DNA of 64,000 bases from Phytohabitans houttuyneae. Its GTDB lineage: Bacteria; Actinomycetota; Actinomycetes; Mycobacteriales; Micromonosporaceae. Position numbers and translations under genes: made by a program. The stretch is taken from NCBI RefSeq assembly GCF_011764425.1, contig NZ_BLPF01000003.1:930001-994000 (forward strand), in the 5' to 3' direction. Positions 47,809 to 57,138 of the stretch are shown piece after piece. The notes beneath the pieces are model-generated. The model saw only the letters and a list, made by a program, of their open reading frames with translations, ran no database searches and had not been told where the DNA came from. The stretch's first letter is position 1; every line of letters begins with the position of its first letter.

Positions 47809-48636
47809 ATGATCCGCCGGTACGCCGGATTCACCGTCAGCGCGCTGCTTCTCGCCGCCGGTCTCGCCGCCGCGCCCGCGGCCGCCGCTCCGGCCCCGAG
47901 CAATCCCGACCCGGCGACGCTCGCCGCCGGTACCGAAAAGGACCCGCAGACCGGCAAAAACCGCAGCCACCTCGTCGGGCAGGGCCAGGACGTGCCCGCC
48001 CTGCTCGGTGTGACGAACCGCGGCGAGGCACCCGTCGAGGGCCTGGTCCTCAACGTGCGGATCCTCAACGACCTCGACTTCACCAAGAAGTACGACAACT
48101 GCTGGTACGCGGACTACACCAACCAGGAGTCGGCCTGGTGCGAGTTCGGCGACAGCCTCGCGGCGGGCGCCAGCCTCGGGGTGACCGGCCTCGGCATCGC
48201 CACCAAGGCGGACGCCCGCGCCGAAAACATCTCCTCGATCATCTACATGTGGTTCAGCAAGGCGTACGCCGACGAGCGCGGTGGCATCCAGGCGCTCGCC
48301 CAGGGTGCGGCCGGCCCGGGTACGCAGGCGGCACAGGGCACCGAGACCCCGCTGAGCCTGTCCACCCCGTCCGGTGAGCTCGGCGGGATCGGCGGGCCGC
48401 TCGGCTTCATCGGCGTCAAGCTGCTCACGCCCACCGGCCAGCCGACCGCGACGCCGGCGCCGACCGCCACCACGACCGCGCCCGCGCCGGGTGGCGCCGC
48501 GGGTGGCGAGGGTGGTGGGCTGCCGGTGACCGGCGCCGGTACCGCCGCCGCGGCCGGCCTCGGCGGCGTGCTCCTGCTCGCCGGCGGCGTCGCGTTCCTG
48601 ATCGCGCGCCGGCGCCGCACCCGCTTCGTGGCGTAG
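47809..48636 (+). CDS. LPXTG cell-wall-anchored protein
   Basis: A 275-residue surface protein. ATG 47809 is preferred (G7 run 6 bases ahead); ATG 47794 adds five residues. A signal peptide to about residue 27 (AAAAPAP) is followed by a domain with DVPALLGVTNRGEAPVEGLV and CWYADYTNQESAWCEF, whose two Cys may form a disulfide. A Thr/Pro-rich stalk leads to the sortase motif LPVTG (238-242), a hydrophobic helix and an RRRRTR tail. It should be linked to peptidoglycan by a sortase encoded elsewhere. The ligand is unknown. Confidence 0.8.
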   Translation: MIRRYAGFTVSALLLAAGLAAAPAAAAPAPSNPDPATLAAGTEKDPQTGKNRSHLVGQGQDVPALLGVTNRGEAPVEGLVLNVRILNDLDFTKKYDNCWYADYTNQESAWCEFGDSLAAGASLGVTGLGIATKADARAENISSIIYMWFSKAYADERGGIQALAQGAAGPGTQAAQGTETPLSLSTPSGELGGIGGPLGFIGVKLLTPTGQPTATPAPTATTTAPAPGGAAGGEGGGLPVTGAGTAAAAGLGGVLLLAGGVAFLIARRRRTRFVA

Positions 48637-48641
48637 TGGCG

Positions 48642-48677
48642 ATCCTCGGGCCGGCCCGCGCGGGTCGGCCCGAGGAT
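48642..48677. terminator. Bidirectional terminator hairpin
   Basis: ATCCTCGGGCC (48642-48652) pairs perfectly with GGCCCGAGGAT (48667-48677), and the loop itself contains CCCGCGCGGG. It sits between the convergent LPVTG and EamA genes, 5 bases after one stop and 2 bases from the other. Confidence 0.85.
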
Positions 48678-48679
48678 GC

Positions 48680-49521
48680 TCAGCCGGGCACGGCCAGCAG
48701 CACCACGCCAAGCGCGACCGCCACGCTCGCGGCTATCCGCACGCGGCCCAGCGACTCCTTGAACACCACCACGCCGATCAGCGCCGCCACCACGACACTG
48801 CTTTCCCGCAGCGCGGCGACAGCCGCCAGCGCACCCCGCGTCTGCGCCCACAGCACGAGCCCGTACGCCAGCGTCGACATCACCGTGACCGCGCCGGCCA
48901 GCAGCCAACCCCGGGCGTCCGAACCGGCGGTGACGCCCGTGCGCCGGCGCAGGAGCGCGGCCACCACGGCGGTCGCCGAGCACTCCAGCCCGATCAGCCA
49001 CAGCGTGTACCCGGCCGCCGAGCCGCTGGCCCGCACGCCCACCCCGTCGATCAGCGTGTACGCCGCGATCGTCAGCCCGGTCAGCACCGAGGCGAGCACG
49101 GCCGGCCGGTTGGCGCGCACCAGCCGCCACGGGGTGAGCCCGAGCACCGCGATGGCCGTGGCGATCAGCACCACGCCGGCCGCCCGCGCCGGAGCGAGGG
49201 ACTCGCCGAGCGCCAGCATGGCGACCACCGCCACCACGATCGGGCCGACGCCGCGGGCCAGCGGGTACGTCTGGTTGAACGCCCCAGCCGGTACGCCGCC
49301 AGCAGCCCCAGGTTGTACAGCACGTGCACAGCGACCGAGGCGAGCAGCCACGGCCACGACCCGCCGGCCGGCCACGGCACGAACCAGAGCGCGGCCGCGC
49401 ACGCCGCGGCGCCCACCACGCTCGTGCGGACGAACAGGCCGGCCCGGTCGGAGACCCCCTTGACGACCGCGTTCCAGCTCGCGTGCAGCACCGCGGCGGC
49501 GAGTACGGCGGCGACGATCAT
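48680..49521 (-). CDS. EamA/DMT-family transporter (apparent one-base frameshift)
   Basis: A ten-helix drug/metabolite transporter. ATG 49521 begins MIVAAVLAAAVLHASWNAVV and continues to HVLYNLGLLAAYRLG, where the frame breaks. One G more in the minus-strand G run (49282-49285) gives YRLGAFNQTYPLARGVGPIV and an unbroken 280-residue protein with a second EamA repeat (about 140-275; ESSVVVAALIGVVVFKESLG). The join is natural for the family, so I treat the gene as intact and the break as a probable sequence error. Substrate unknown. It ends at a shared terminator. Confidence 0.8.
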
Positions 49522-49579
49522 CGCCGCCGAGGCTAGCCTGCCGCGGGGTACCGTGTCGGCGGAGGGCGGGAGGGGTTCG

Positions 49580-50776
49580 ATGGTCTGGAGCGTGGTCGTC
49601 AGCCTGGCGGTGGCCGCGGCGCTGAGCGCGTCCGCGTACGCCCTCGTGCGGTTCTCCCAGCGCACCGCGCGCCGCCTCGACGCGGCGCCCGTCCTGCGCC
49701 CGATGCGGGCTGGGCTGTCCTGGCTCACCGCCCGGATGACCGCCCAGCTGCTCGTGCTCATCGCCGGGACGGCGCTGGCCTTCGCGCTCGCCATGGTGTT
49801 CGTCGAGGTCCTCGACGCGGTCGTGGAAAACGACGACCTGACCGCGATCGACCGCCCTGCCGTCGAGTGGATCGCCGCCCACCGGCCGGGGTGGCTGACC
49901 CCGTTCGTGGTGTCCGTGACCGACCTGGGCAGCAAGGTGCTGCTGACCCTCGCCGTCGCCACCGCCGCGGTCGTGGCCGCACGCCGGCTCGGTTCGGTGC
50001 GCCCGCTGCTGCTGGCCCTGTGCGCGCTCGGCGGCTGCGCGCTCCTCGTGGCCGGCATCAAGGTGGTGATCGGCCGGGCCCGCCCGGACCAGCCGCACCA
50101 GGCGCTCGCCGAGTCCGGGTTCGCCTTCCCGTCCGGCCATTCGGCCAGCGCCCTGGTGGGCTGGGCACTTGTCGCCTGGCTGGTCTGCCGGCTGACCGCC
50201 AACCGCACCGTGTGGGCCACCGCGTGGGTGTCCGCCGCGCTGCTCACCGTCGCGGTCGGCCTGTCCCGGATCTACCTCGGCGTGCACTACCCGAGCGACG
50301 TGATCGGCGGCTGGACGCTCGGCGGCGTGTGGCTCACCACCGTCCTGATCGCCTGGAAGCTCGACCCCGGCCCGCGGTCCGACCGCGACCGGCGCCCCGC
50401 CGACCCGCTGCTCGTCCGCAGGTTCGTCACCGTCCTGTCGATGAGCGCGGTCGCCGTGCTCTCCGCCACCATGGGCATCGTCGGCACCCTGGCGGTCACC
50501 GGCTGGCCGAGGACACCCGCCGTCGAGGAGCCCGGCGCCGCCGGACGGGACGACGCCGACCCGACGGCGGAGGCCGCGGTCCCGCACCTCACCTCGGCCG
50601 AGGCGAGGCAGATCGCCCTGGACCACGCCGGCGACGGCACGCCCACCGAGGTCGAGCTGGAGTGGGAGCACGGCACGCTGGTCTGGAGCGTCGACGTGAT
50701 GCGGCAGTCCGTCGAGTACGACGTCGACATCGACGCCCGCACCGGCACCGTGATCTCCTACGGCCCCGACAGCTGA
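49580..50776 (+). CDS. PAP2-family phosphatase with C-terminal PepSY domain
   Basis: A 398-residue membrane enzyme likely to dephosphorylate lipid pyrophosphates or phosphatidates on the outer face. The PAP2 signature is complete: KVVIGRARP, PSGHSASA and SRIYLGVHYPSDVIGG (about 160-245). Six membrane helices are followed by another helix (about 285-310) and a PepSY-like domain (about 335-398; LTSAEARQIALDHAGDGTPTE is its start). The fusion of PAP2 with PepSY is less usual and may give substrate or protease control. GGGAGGGG precedes ATG 49580. The 3' end overlaps cutC. Confidence 0.85.
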   Translation: MVWSVVVSLAVAAALSASAYALVRFSQRTARRLDAAPVLRPMRAGLSWLTARMTAQLLVLIAGTALAFALAMVFVEVLDAVVENDDLTAIDRPAVEWIAAHRPGWLTPFVVSVTDLGSKVLLTLAVATAAVVAARRLGSVRPLLLALCALGGCALLVAGIKVVIGRARPDQPHQALAESGFAFPSGHSASALVGWALVAWLVCRLTANRTVWATAWVSAALLTVAVGLSRIYLGVHYPSDVIGGWTLGGVWLTTVLIAWKLDPGPRSDRDRRPADPLLVRRFVTVLSMSAVAVLSATMGIVGTLAVTGWPRTPAVEEPGAAGRDDADPTAEAAVPHLTSAEARQIALDHAGDGTPTEVELEWEHGTLVWSVDVMRQSVEYDVDIDARTGTVISYGPDS

Positions 50777-51519
50777 CCGGAGCCGGCTGCCGCGATCAGC
50801 GCCTCGATCGCCGCGCGGCTGGTGCGCCGCCGCGCATACTCCTCGACGCCCACCCGACTACCCATCACCACCCGCGGATTGCGATACCGCGCCGGACTGT
50901 CCACAGTGGTCCGTGCCGTGAAGTGGACCTCGCGCGCACCGGTAAGCTCGACAAGGCGCCGCACGTTGCCAGCCGTCACCCCGCCACCCGGCATGACGAC
51001 AAGGTGGTCACCGCCCGCCGCGACAAGCTCGGCGATCAGCGGGGCACCCTCCAGCGCCGTCGCCTCCTGACCCGACGTCAACAGCCGCTGGCAGCCAAGG
51101 TCGACAACCGCCGCGAGCGCGTCATGCGGCCGCCGCGCCATGTCGAACGCCCGATGAAACGTCACCGACAGCCCACCCGCACCCGCCAGCACCTCCCGGC
51201 AAACCGCCGCGTCCACATCACCGTCCGCGGTGAGCGCCCCGACAACCACCCCGTGCGCGCCGGCCGCCGCCACCGCCTCGACATCGTGCCGCATCGCCCG
51301 CACCTCGTGGCGGTCGTAGATGAAGTCACCCCCGCGCGGCCGGATGAGCACGTTGACATCGACCGCGCCGGCCCCGACCGCCGCGGCGACCGCGCCCGCA
51401 CTCGGCGTCAGCCCGCCCTCGGACAACCCCGCGCACAACTCCACCCGGTGGGCACCCGCCGCCCCCGCCGCGAGCACGCCGTCGACACCGTCAACGCACA
51501 CCTCGAACCGCACCCGCAC
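50758..51519 (-). CDS. cutC: CutC copper homeostasis family protein
   Basis: A 253-residue TIM-barrel protein. The family blocks FEVCVDGVDGVLAA, HRVELCAGLSEGGLTPS, NVLIRPRGGDFIY and FHRAFDMARRPHDAL are all present. CutC is named for copper tolerance in E. coli, but its biochemical role is unsettled. It is convergent with and overlaps the PAP2 gene by 19 bases. No copper exporter or chaperone gene lies beside it. Confidence 0.92.
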   Translation of the reverse strand: MRVRFEVCVDGVDGVLAAGAAGAHRVELCAGLSEGGLTPSAGAVAAAVGAGAVDVNVLIRPRGGDFIYDRHEVRAMRHDVEAVAAAGAHGVVVGALTADGDVDAAVCREVLAGAGGLSVTFHRAFDMARRPHDALAAVVDLGCQRLLTSGQEATALEGAPLIAELVAAGGDHLVVMPGGGVTAGNVRRLVELTGAREVHFTARTTVDSPARYRNPRVVMGSRVGVEEYARRRTSRAAIEALIAAAGSGQLSGP

Positions 51520-51727
51520 ACCCTACGAGACCATCCCTTTCAACCGCATATGCCCCGGTCCGCGCCACCTGCGGACCGCAAGCTCCCGCGGGCACCGCTC
51601 CGGCCGGCGGCTCGCAGGGCTCGCCGAGATCCCCGGCCTCCGCTGCCAGCCCCGCGGGCCAAGCCCATTGCCACTCCGCGCCTACGCGTGACCGGCCGTG
51701 GCCGGGGCGTGGGTCGGGGAGGCTCTG

Positions 51728-51755
51728 AAGCTGGGCGCATTGGTGCGCCCAGCTT
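51728..51755. terminator. Strong hairpin in a 353-bp gap
   Basis: AAGCTGGGCGCA-TTGG-TGCGCCCAGCTT is a perfect 12-bp stem with a 4-base loop. It is downstream of the minus-strand SARP-TPR gene and upstream of cutC, so it probably ends the SARP transcript. The rest of the gap (51520-51872) holds repeat copy C and no convincing gene. Confidence 0.75.
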
Positions 51756-51786
51756 GAGACGCGGTCGGGGGCGCGGGGGTGCCTTG

Positions 51787-51849
51787 CCCACCGCGGAGGG
51801 TGAGGCCGCGGGAGCAACGGTCCGGACCACGGCGGGCGTCGCGGTAGCT
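51787..51849 (-). repeat. GGTCCGGACC repeat family, copy C
   Basis: On the minus strand it reads GCTACCGCGACGCCCGCCG, TGGTCCGGACCGTTGCTCCC, then GCGGCCTCACCCTCCGCGGT, nearly identical to copies B and D. It begins 24 bases after the stop of the SARP-TPR gene. Confidence 0.8.
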
Positions 51850-51872
51850 CGATGTCTTCTGGAACGGGTTTG

Positions 51873-54800
51873 TCAGGTGGGCGCGAGGATCGTGCGGGCG
51901 CGTTCCTCGAGGATGCGGAAGCCGGCGCGGCGCGCGGCGGTCAGCGCGCGCTGCCCGTGCTCGACGGCCTGGTCGGTGTGGCCGAGGCCGCGGCAGGCGG
52001 CGGCGATGCCGAGGTACGCCTCGATGTGTGGGAACTGCTCGCGGCCCGCGCCGGCCAGGTCGAGTGCCTGGCGGTGCAGGTCCAGGGCCTCGCGGTCCTG
52101 GCCGAGGCGGTGGTGGACGGCGGCGAGTGTGTTCAGCGCGTCGACCTCGATGCGCATCTCGCCGAGCATGCGGGCCTGCGCCACGGCGGCCTGCGCCAGG
52201 TCGAGGGCGCGCCGGGGTTCGCCGCGGTCGCGGTGGACTTCGGCCAGGTCGCGCAGCGTGTATGCCTCGACGCCGCGGTCGCCGATCTCGCGGGTGAGGG
52301 CGAGGGCCTGGGTGAGGTGGTCCAGGGCCTCGTCGAGCAGGCCGGCGGCGTGGCAGATCTCGCCGAGGGTGTCCAGCGCGGCGGCCTCGCCCTCGCGCGA
52401 GCCGGCCTCGCGGCGCAGGGCTACCGCCTGTGTGGCCGACTCGAGGGCTTCCGGGAAGCGGCACAGGTACCAGTAGGTGCGCGCGAGGTGGTTGAGGGTG
52501 AGCGCCTCGCCGCCGCGTGAGCCTTCGCGGCGGTAGAGGGTCAGCGCCCGGTCGTACACGCCGGCGGCCTCCTCGATGCGTCCGGCCTCGCGGTAGGCGG
52601 TGGCCAGGACACCGAGCGCGGTGGCTTGTCCCTGCGTCCATCCGGCGCTCTCGGCGAGGGCGAGCGCGCGGGTGCCGTGGGTGATGGCGGCCGGGTACCG
52701 CAGCTGGCGGTGGTCGAGGTTGCTGAGGCTGAGCAGCGTGATGGCCTGCGCGCGCGGGTCGCCCTCGGCCTCGGCGGCGCGCAGCGCGGCGTGGGTGGCG
52801 CGGGCCAGGTCGACCATGTGCACGCGCAGCAGGAAGTAGCTGCGCAGCGTGTCGGTCAACAGCCAGGCGGTGGGGCGGGGGCCGTGGTTGGCGGTGTGGA
52901 CGATGGCCGCGACGAGGTTGGGCCGCTCGGCGTCCAGCCACGCCAGCGCCGCCGCGTCCGAGTCGAAGGCCGGTCCGGCGGTCCCGGACGGTGGCACGGG
53001 CAGGCGCAGCCGGTCCGGGTACAGCACCTTCGCCGCGGCGTCGGCACCCTGCAGGTACCAGTCGAACAGGCGGCGCAGCGCGTCCTGCCGCGCCTCGGCG
53101 GTGTCTTCGGCGTGCGAGCGGTCGGCGGCGTACCGGCGCAGCAGGTCGTGGCTGACGTACCGGCCGGCACCGTGCTCAGTGGACAGATGCGCGGCGGCCA
53201 ACCGCTCCAGCAGCCGCGCGGTGGCCGGAGCCGTGGTGCCGGCGAGCGCGGCGGCGGCCTCGGCGGTGAGGTCGGGCACCGGCGCCAGGCCGGCGAGCCG
53301 GAACAGCCGCCGTACGTCCGGGCCGAGGGTGCGGTACGACAGCTCGAAAGCGCCCCGCACTCCGGACCGCTCGTCGTCGGTGTCGAGTGTGGACAGTGCG
53401 TCGCGCCGCAGCTCGGCGACGAGGTCCCCGATGCGGCGCGCGGGACGGTCGAGCATGGTGGCGGCGGCGAGGCGCAGCGCGAGCGGCAGGTACGAGCAGG
53501 CACGCGCCAGCTCGGTGGCGGCGCCGGCCTCGGCGGCCACCCGCTCGCCGCCGAGGATTCGCTCCAGCAGCAGCTGTGCCTCGCCGGCACCGAGCACGTC
53601 CAGGCTCAGCCGCCGGGCGCCGTCGCGGGCCACCAGGCCGGAGAGCCGGTCGCGGCTGGTGACCAGCACCAGGCAGCCCGGGCTGGCCGGCAGCAGCGGC
53701 CGCACCTGCGCCGCGCCGGCCGCGTTGTCGAGCACCACCAGCACGCGGCGCTCGGCGAGCAGCGAGCGGTACCGGGCGGCCGCGGCGGCCTCCTCGCCGG
53801 GGATCTCACCGGCCGGCACGCCGAGGCTGCGCAGGAACTGGGCGAGCGCGTCGATCGGCCGTACCGGCTCGTCGTGGGCGTGCCCGCGCAGGTCCACGTA
53901 GAGCTGCCCGTCCGGGAAGCGGCCGGCGACGCGGTGCGCCCAGTGCACCGCCAGAGCGGTCTTGCCGATGCCGGCCATGCCGGTGATCGCGGAGATCACG
54001 ACCGCGGTGTCCCGGCCGTCGTGGTCGGGCAGCAGCTCGTCGAGCCGCTTGAGGTCTTCACGCCGGCCGGTGAACCCGGAGACGTCGGCGGGCAGCTGCC
54101 GGGGGACCTGCGGCGCCGGTCCCGCCTCGGCCGGATCGGCGGGGTCGTCCTGCAGGAGCACGGCGTACCGCTGCCGCAGTGCCGGGCCCGGGTCGAGGCC
54201 GAGCTCGTCGGCGAGGCGTTCGCGCAGCTGGTGGTAGACCTGCAGGGCGTCGGCGCGGCGGCCGGCGCGGTGCAGGGCGAGCATCAGCAGCCCGACGAGG
54301 CGCTCACGCAGCGGGTGCGCCGCCACCAGCTCGGCGAGGTCGCCGACCAGATCGTCGTGCCGGCCCAGGCGCAGCTCCAGCTCGAAGCGGTGTTCGAGGG
54401 CGGCGAGCCGCTGCTCGTCGAGCCGGGCGGCGGACGCCTGCACGGACTGGCCGACCAGCCCCAGCAGCGCCGGCCCGCGCCACAGAGCGAGGGCGGCACG
54501 GAGCTCGGCGACCGCGTCGGCGAGCCGGCCCTCGTCGGCCAGCCCGAGGGCCGCCGCGACCCGCTCCTCGAACACCTGGGAATCCAGCTCGCCGGGCGCC
54601 GGCTGGGCGCGGTAGCCACGGCCGTCGGCGACGATGATCGCCCGTCCGCTCGAGCCGTCACCGAGCAGGCGGCGCAGGGCGGAGATGTCGTTTTGGATCT
54701 GGCGCCGGGCGGTGGCCGGGGGCGCTCGTCCCACACCGCGTCGATCAGGTCGTCGAGGGAGACGACCTGGCCGGGATGGGTGAGCAGGACCGCGAGGAGT

Positions 54801-54880
54801 GTGGACCGCCGCCGGCCGCCGAGCGTCACCTGACCCGTGTCGGTGACCACCCGCAGCGGCCCCAGGATGCGGAACTCCAC
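51873..54880 (-). CDS. SARP regulator with NB-ARC and TPR domains (apparent one-base frameshift)
   Basis: GTG 54880 has GGAGG ahead and starts an OmpR-like winged helix (VEFRILGPLRVVTD, LLTHPGQVVSLDDLIDAVWD). The frame breaks after DER. One more C in the minus-strand run 54718-54722 yields DERPPATARRQIQNDISALR and an intact protein of about 1002 residues. A BTAD domain (about 95-240), NB-ARC ATPase (about 260-560; ITGMAGIGKTALAVHWAHRV, VLVVLDNAAGAAQVRPLLPA) and a series of TPRs (about 680-1000) follow. It is an AfsR-like activator, probably of secondary metabolism. The target genes are not obvious here. Confidence 0.85.
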
Positions 54881-55058
54881 CAACCGCCTCCGGGAAAGCG
54901 TGCCCAGCCCAATGAAAGGCATCACTGTACAGGCGTGTGGAGAAATGCGCAGGTCCAAATAAAAAGAAAGGATTGTGTCCAGAGACGGCAAATGACAATG
55001 GAAAAGCCCACGCTTTACGGCGCCGATCTCCGCGGCCGGCGTGTCCTGACGCCGCACG

Positions 55059-55120
55059 GTTGATCAGGGACTTCGTGGGTGGACACGCCGAGCGACACGC
55101 CCACCAACTCCCTGATCAAC
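55059..55120. repeat. 62-bp inverted repeat (REP-like hairpin)
   Basis: GTTGATCAGGGA at 55059 and TCCCTGATCAAC at 55109-55120 are perfect complements. The inner parts (CTTCGTGGGTG against CGCCCACCAAC) continue the stem with a few mismatches, giving arms of about 23 bp and a 16-base loop. The stop codon of the DUF4184 gene lies inside the right arm. Confidence 0.75.
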
Positions 55121-55901
55121 GCGTCGGGCCGCGGTCGCCGGCCGGGATCGGGCGGGAAACCAGCACGGCGGCGCAGAGGGCCGCGGCGGCGAGCCCTGCG
55201 CCGCCGCCGCGGGTGACGGCCAGGAAGAGCGCCTCGCGCGGGTCGGCGTCCCGCAGGGCGGGCAGGGCGGCGACCAAAGCGCCGGCCGCGGTCGCCAGCG
55301 CGATGAGTGCCCAGCTCGCGGCCGCGAACCCGCGTGGCGCCCGTGGGTGCCGCGCGGCCGGTGCCGGAGGCGTCGCCCGCCACCAGCGGACCAGGCACCA
55401 CCCGATCACGGCGGCGCCGGCCAGGCCGCTGGCGTACTGCGCCCACCGGTAGCCCGGCAGGCCGGCGTGCGCGCGCGCGAGCCAGTCGAGGTGCGCGGGT
55501 CCCCACCGTCCAATGTGGGTGAACGAGTCCCACACCACGTGTGTGGCGGCGCCGAGGACCAGCGCGGCCACTACGCGCGCCGCGCGCAGGGCCGGGTGGG
55601 CGCCGGCCGGCGCGGGCCGGGGAAGCCGCGCGCGGAGTGCGGCCGGGGCGACGGCGATCGCGAACGGGGCCAGCAGCGCGTGCCACGCCGCGAACACCAC
55701 AAGACCGGCCAGCAGGTCGGCGCCGAGCACGCCGGCCGCGCTGTGCGTCGTGCCGCCGTCCATGGGCGTGGGCAGGTAGTACGGCAGGTCGGGCGACATG
55801 CTGCCGATCACCAGCGCCGACGGCGGCAGTCCCCAGCGCATGAGGGGCAGCACGGCCGCGGCGTGGCTGGCGGTGAACGGCACCGGACGATTCCACAACA
55901 T
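55116..55901 (-). CDS. DUF4184 family membrane protein
   Basis: A 261-residue integral membrane protein. The start MLWNRPVPFTASHAAAVLPL and the IGSMSPDLPYYL and THVVWDSFTHIGRWG motifs, with conserved His and Asp in or next to helices, are hallmarks of this family and resemble metal-dependent membrane hydrolases of the YdjM/phospholipase-like type. About seven membrane helices. The function is not established. Its stop codon lies in a REP-like hairpin that may act as its terminator. No good ribosome binding site is seen before ATG 55901. Confidence 0.75.
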   Translation of the reverse strand: MLWNRPVPFTASHAAAVLPLMRWGLPPSALVIGSMSPDLPYYLPTPMDGGTTHSAAGVLGADLLAGLVVFAAWHALLAPFAIAVAPAALRARLPRPAPAGAHPALRAARVVAALVLGAATHVVWDSFTHIGRWGPAHLDWLARAHAGLPGYRWAQYASGLAGAAVIGWCLVRWWRATPPAPAARHPRAPRGFAAASWALIALATAAGALVAALPALRDADPREALFLAVTRGGGAGLAAAALCAAVLVSRPIPAGDRGPTR

Positions 55902-55983
55902 TGACAGTTGTCGTGGTCTTGCCGGGCTGGCAGGATGTGGGAAAAGTTTGTATAGACGCCCAACTATATGGAGAGAGGTCGAC

Positions 55984-57077
55984 ATGAGACCACGTACCGG
56001 CATGGGCTTGGCGGCCGTGCTCACGTTGGCCACGGGCGTGGCCGTCGTGGTGGCCGCCCAGGCGAGCGCGGCCACCGGTTGCCGGGTCGGCTACACGACG
56101 AACCAGTGGCCGGGCGGCTTCACCGCGAACGTCGCCATCACCAACCTCGGCGACCCGCTCACCAGCTGGCGACTGGAGTGGAGCTTCGCCAACGGGCAGA
56201 CCGTCACCCAGGGGTGGAACGGCGTCTTCACGCAGAGCGGCTCACGCGTCACGGTGGCCAACACCTCGTACAACGGCGGCCTCGGGACCAACGCGACGGT
56301 CACGCCCGGCTTCAACGGCACCTGGAACGGCACGAACTCGACGCCCACCGCCTTCACGCTGAACGGGGTCGCCTGCACCGGCTCGACCACGCCGGGCAAC
56401 CCCACACCCACCACCGCCGCGCCGCCCACGACCGCCGCGCCGCCCACCACGCGGCCGCCGGGTGGGGTCGCGTGGACCTCGTCCGACCAGTGGGGACGTG
56501 GACCAACGGCGGGTACACGCTCTACAACAACATCTGGGGCAGCGGCGCCGGCACGCAGACGATCTGGGCCAACTCGTACAGCAACTGGGGCGTCACCGCC
56601 AACCACCCGAACACGGGCGGCGTCAAGTCGTACCCCAACGCGACCCGGAACGTGAACCGCAACCTGAGCGCGCTGCGCACGTTGACGAGCAGCTTCAACG
56701 TGACGGTGCCGAGCAGCGGCGCGTACGCCACCACGTACGACATCTGGGCCAACAACCACGCCTACGAGATCATGCTGTGGATGAACAAGACCGGCCCGGT
56801 CGGCCCGCTCGGCTCGCTGCAGACCACGGCGAGCGTCGGCGGCCACACGTGGCAGATCTACCGCGGCTCGAATGGCGCCAACGAGGTGTTCTCGTTCATC
56901 CGCACGAGCAACACCAACTCCGGCTCCATCGACATCCTGGCCGTCATGAACTGGATCCGCACGCAGGGCTGGTACGGCGACGTGCTGATCGGCGACGTGC
57001 AGCTGGGCTACGAGATCACCTCGTCGGCGGGTGGCCTCAACTTCACGACCAACAGCTACTCGGTCGCGTTCAGCTGA
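55984..57077 (+). CDS. Secreted CBM2-GH12 endoglucanase (apparent one-base frameshift)
   Basis: From ATG 55984 (GAGAGG ahead) a signal peptide (to about 30) leads to a family 2 cellulose-binding module (about 33-135; GCRVGYTTNQWPGGFTANVA, WNGVFTQSG), a Thr/Pro linker (TTAAPPTT repeats), then the frame breaks at TSSDQWG. One more G in the run 56492-56495 gives SSDQWGTWTNGGYTLYNNIW and a GH12 domain to the end (about 364 residues in total). The catalytic Glu pair is in AYEIMLW and GYEITSS. Expected to cut beta-1,4-glucan or xyloglucan outside the cell. The CBM at the N-terminus is a common arrangement. Probably intact in the organism. Confidence 0.85.
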
Positions 57078-57087
57078 CCCGGGCGGA

Positions 57088-57122
57088 AAAGGGGTGTGGG
57101 CGCGGCGGTCCCGCACCCCTTT
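57088..57122. terminator. Terminator after the glucanase gene
   Basis: AAAGGGGTG (57088-57096) and CACCCCTTT (57114-57122) pair perfectly, and GGG/CCC inside extends the stem. It lies between the convergent glucanase and epimerase-like genes. Confidence 0.8.
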
Positions 57123-57138
57123 CACGTCCCACGCGCCT

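Noticed and set aside
44209-56495. Programmed frameshifting at the G/C runs
   Set aside because: No common slippery heptamer or downstream pseudoknot pattern was apparent, and the shared under-called-run pattern across unrelated genes fits sequence error better.
55968-57077. A separate GH12 gene beginning in another frame at 55968
   Set aside because: Its first 170 codons are a shadow of the CBM2 region; the GH12 part belongs to the same gene after one base is restored at 56492-56495.
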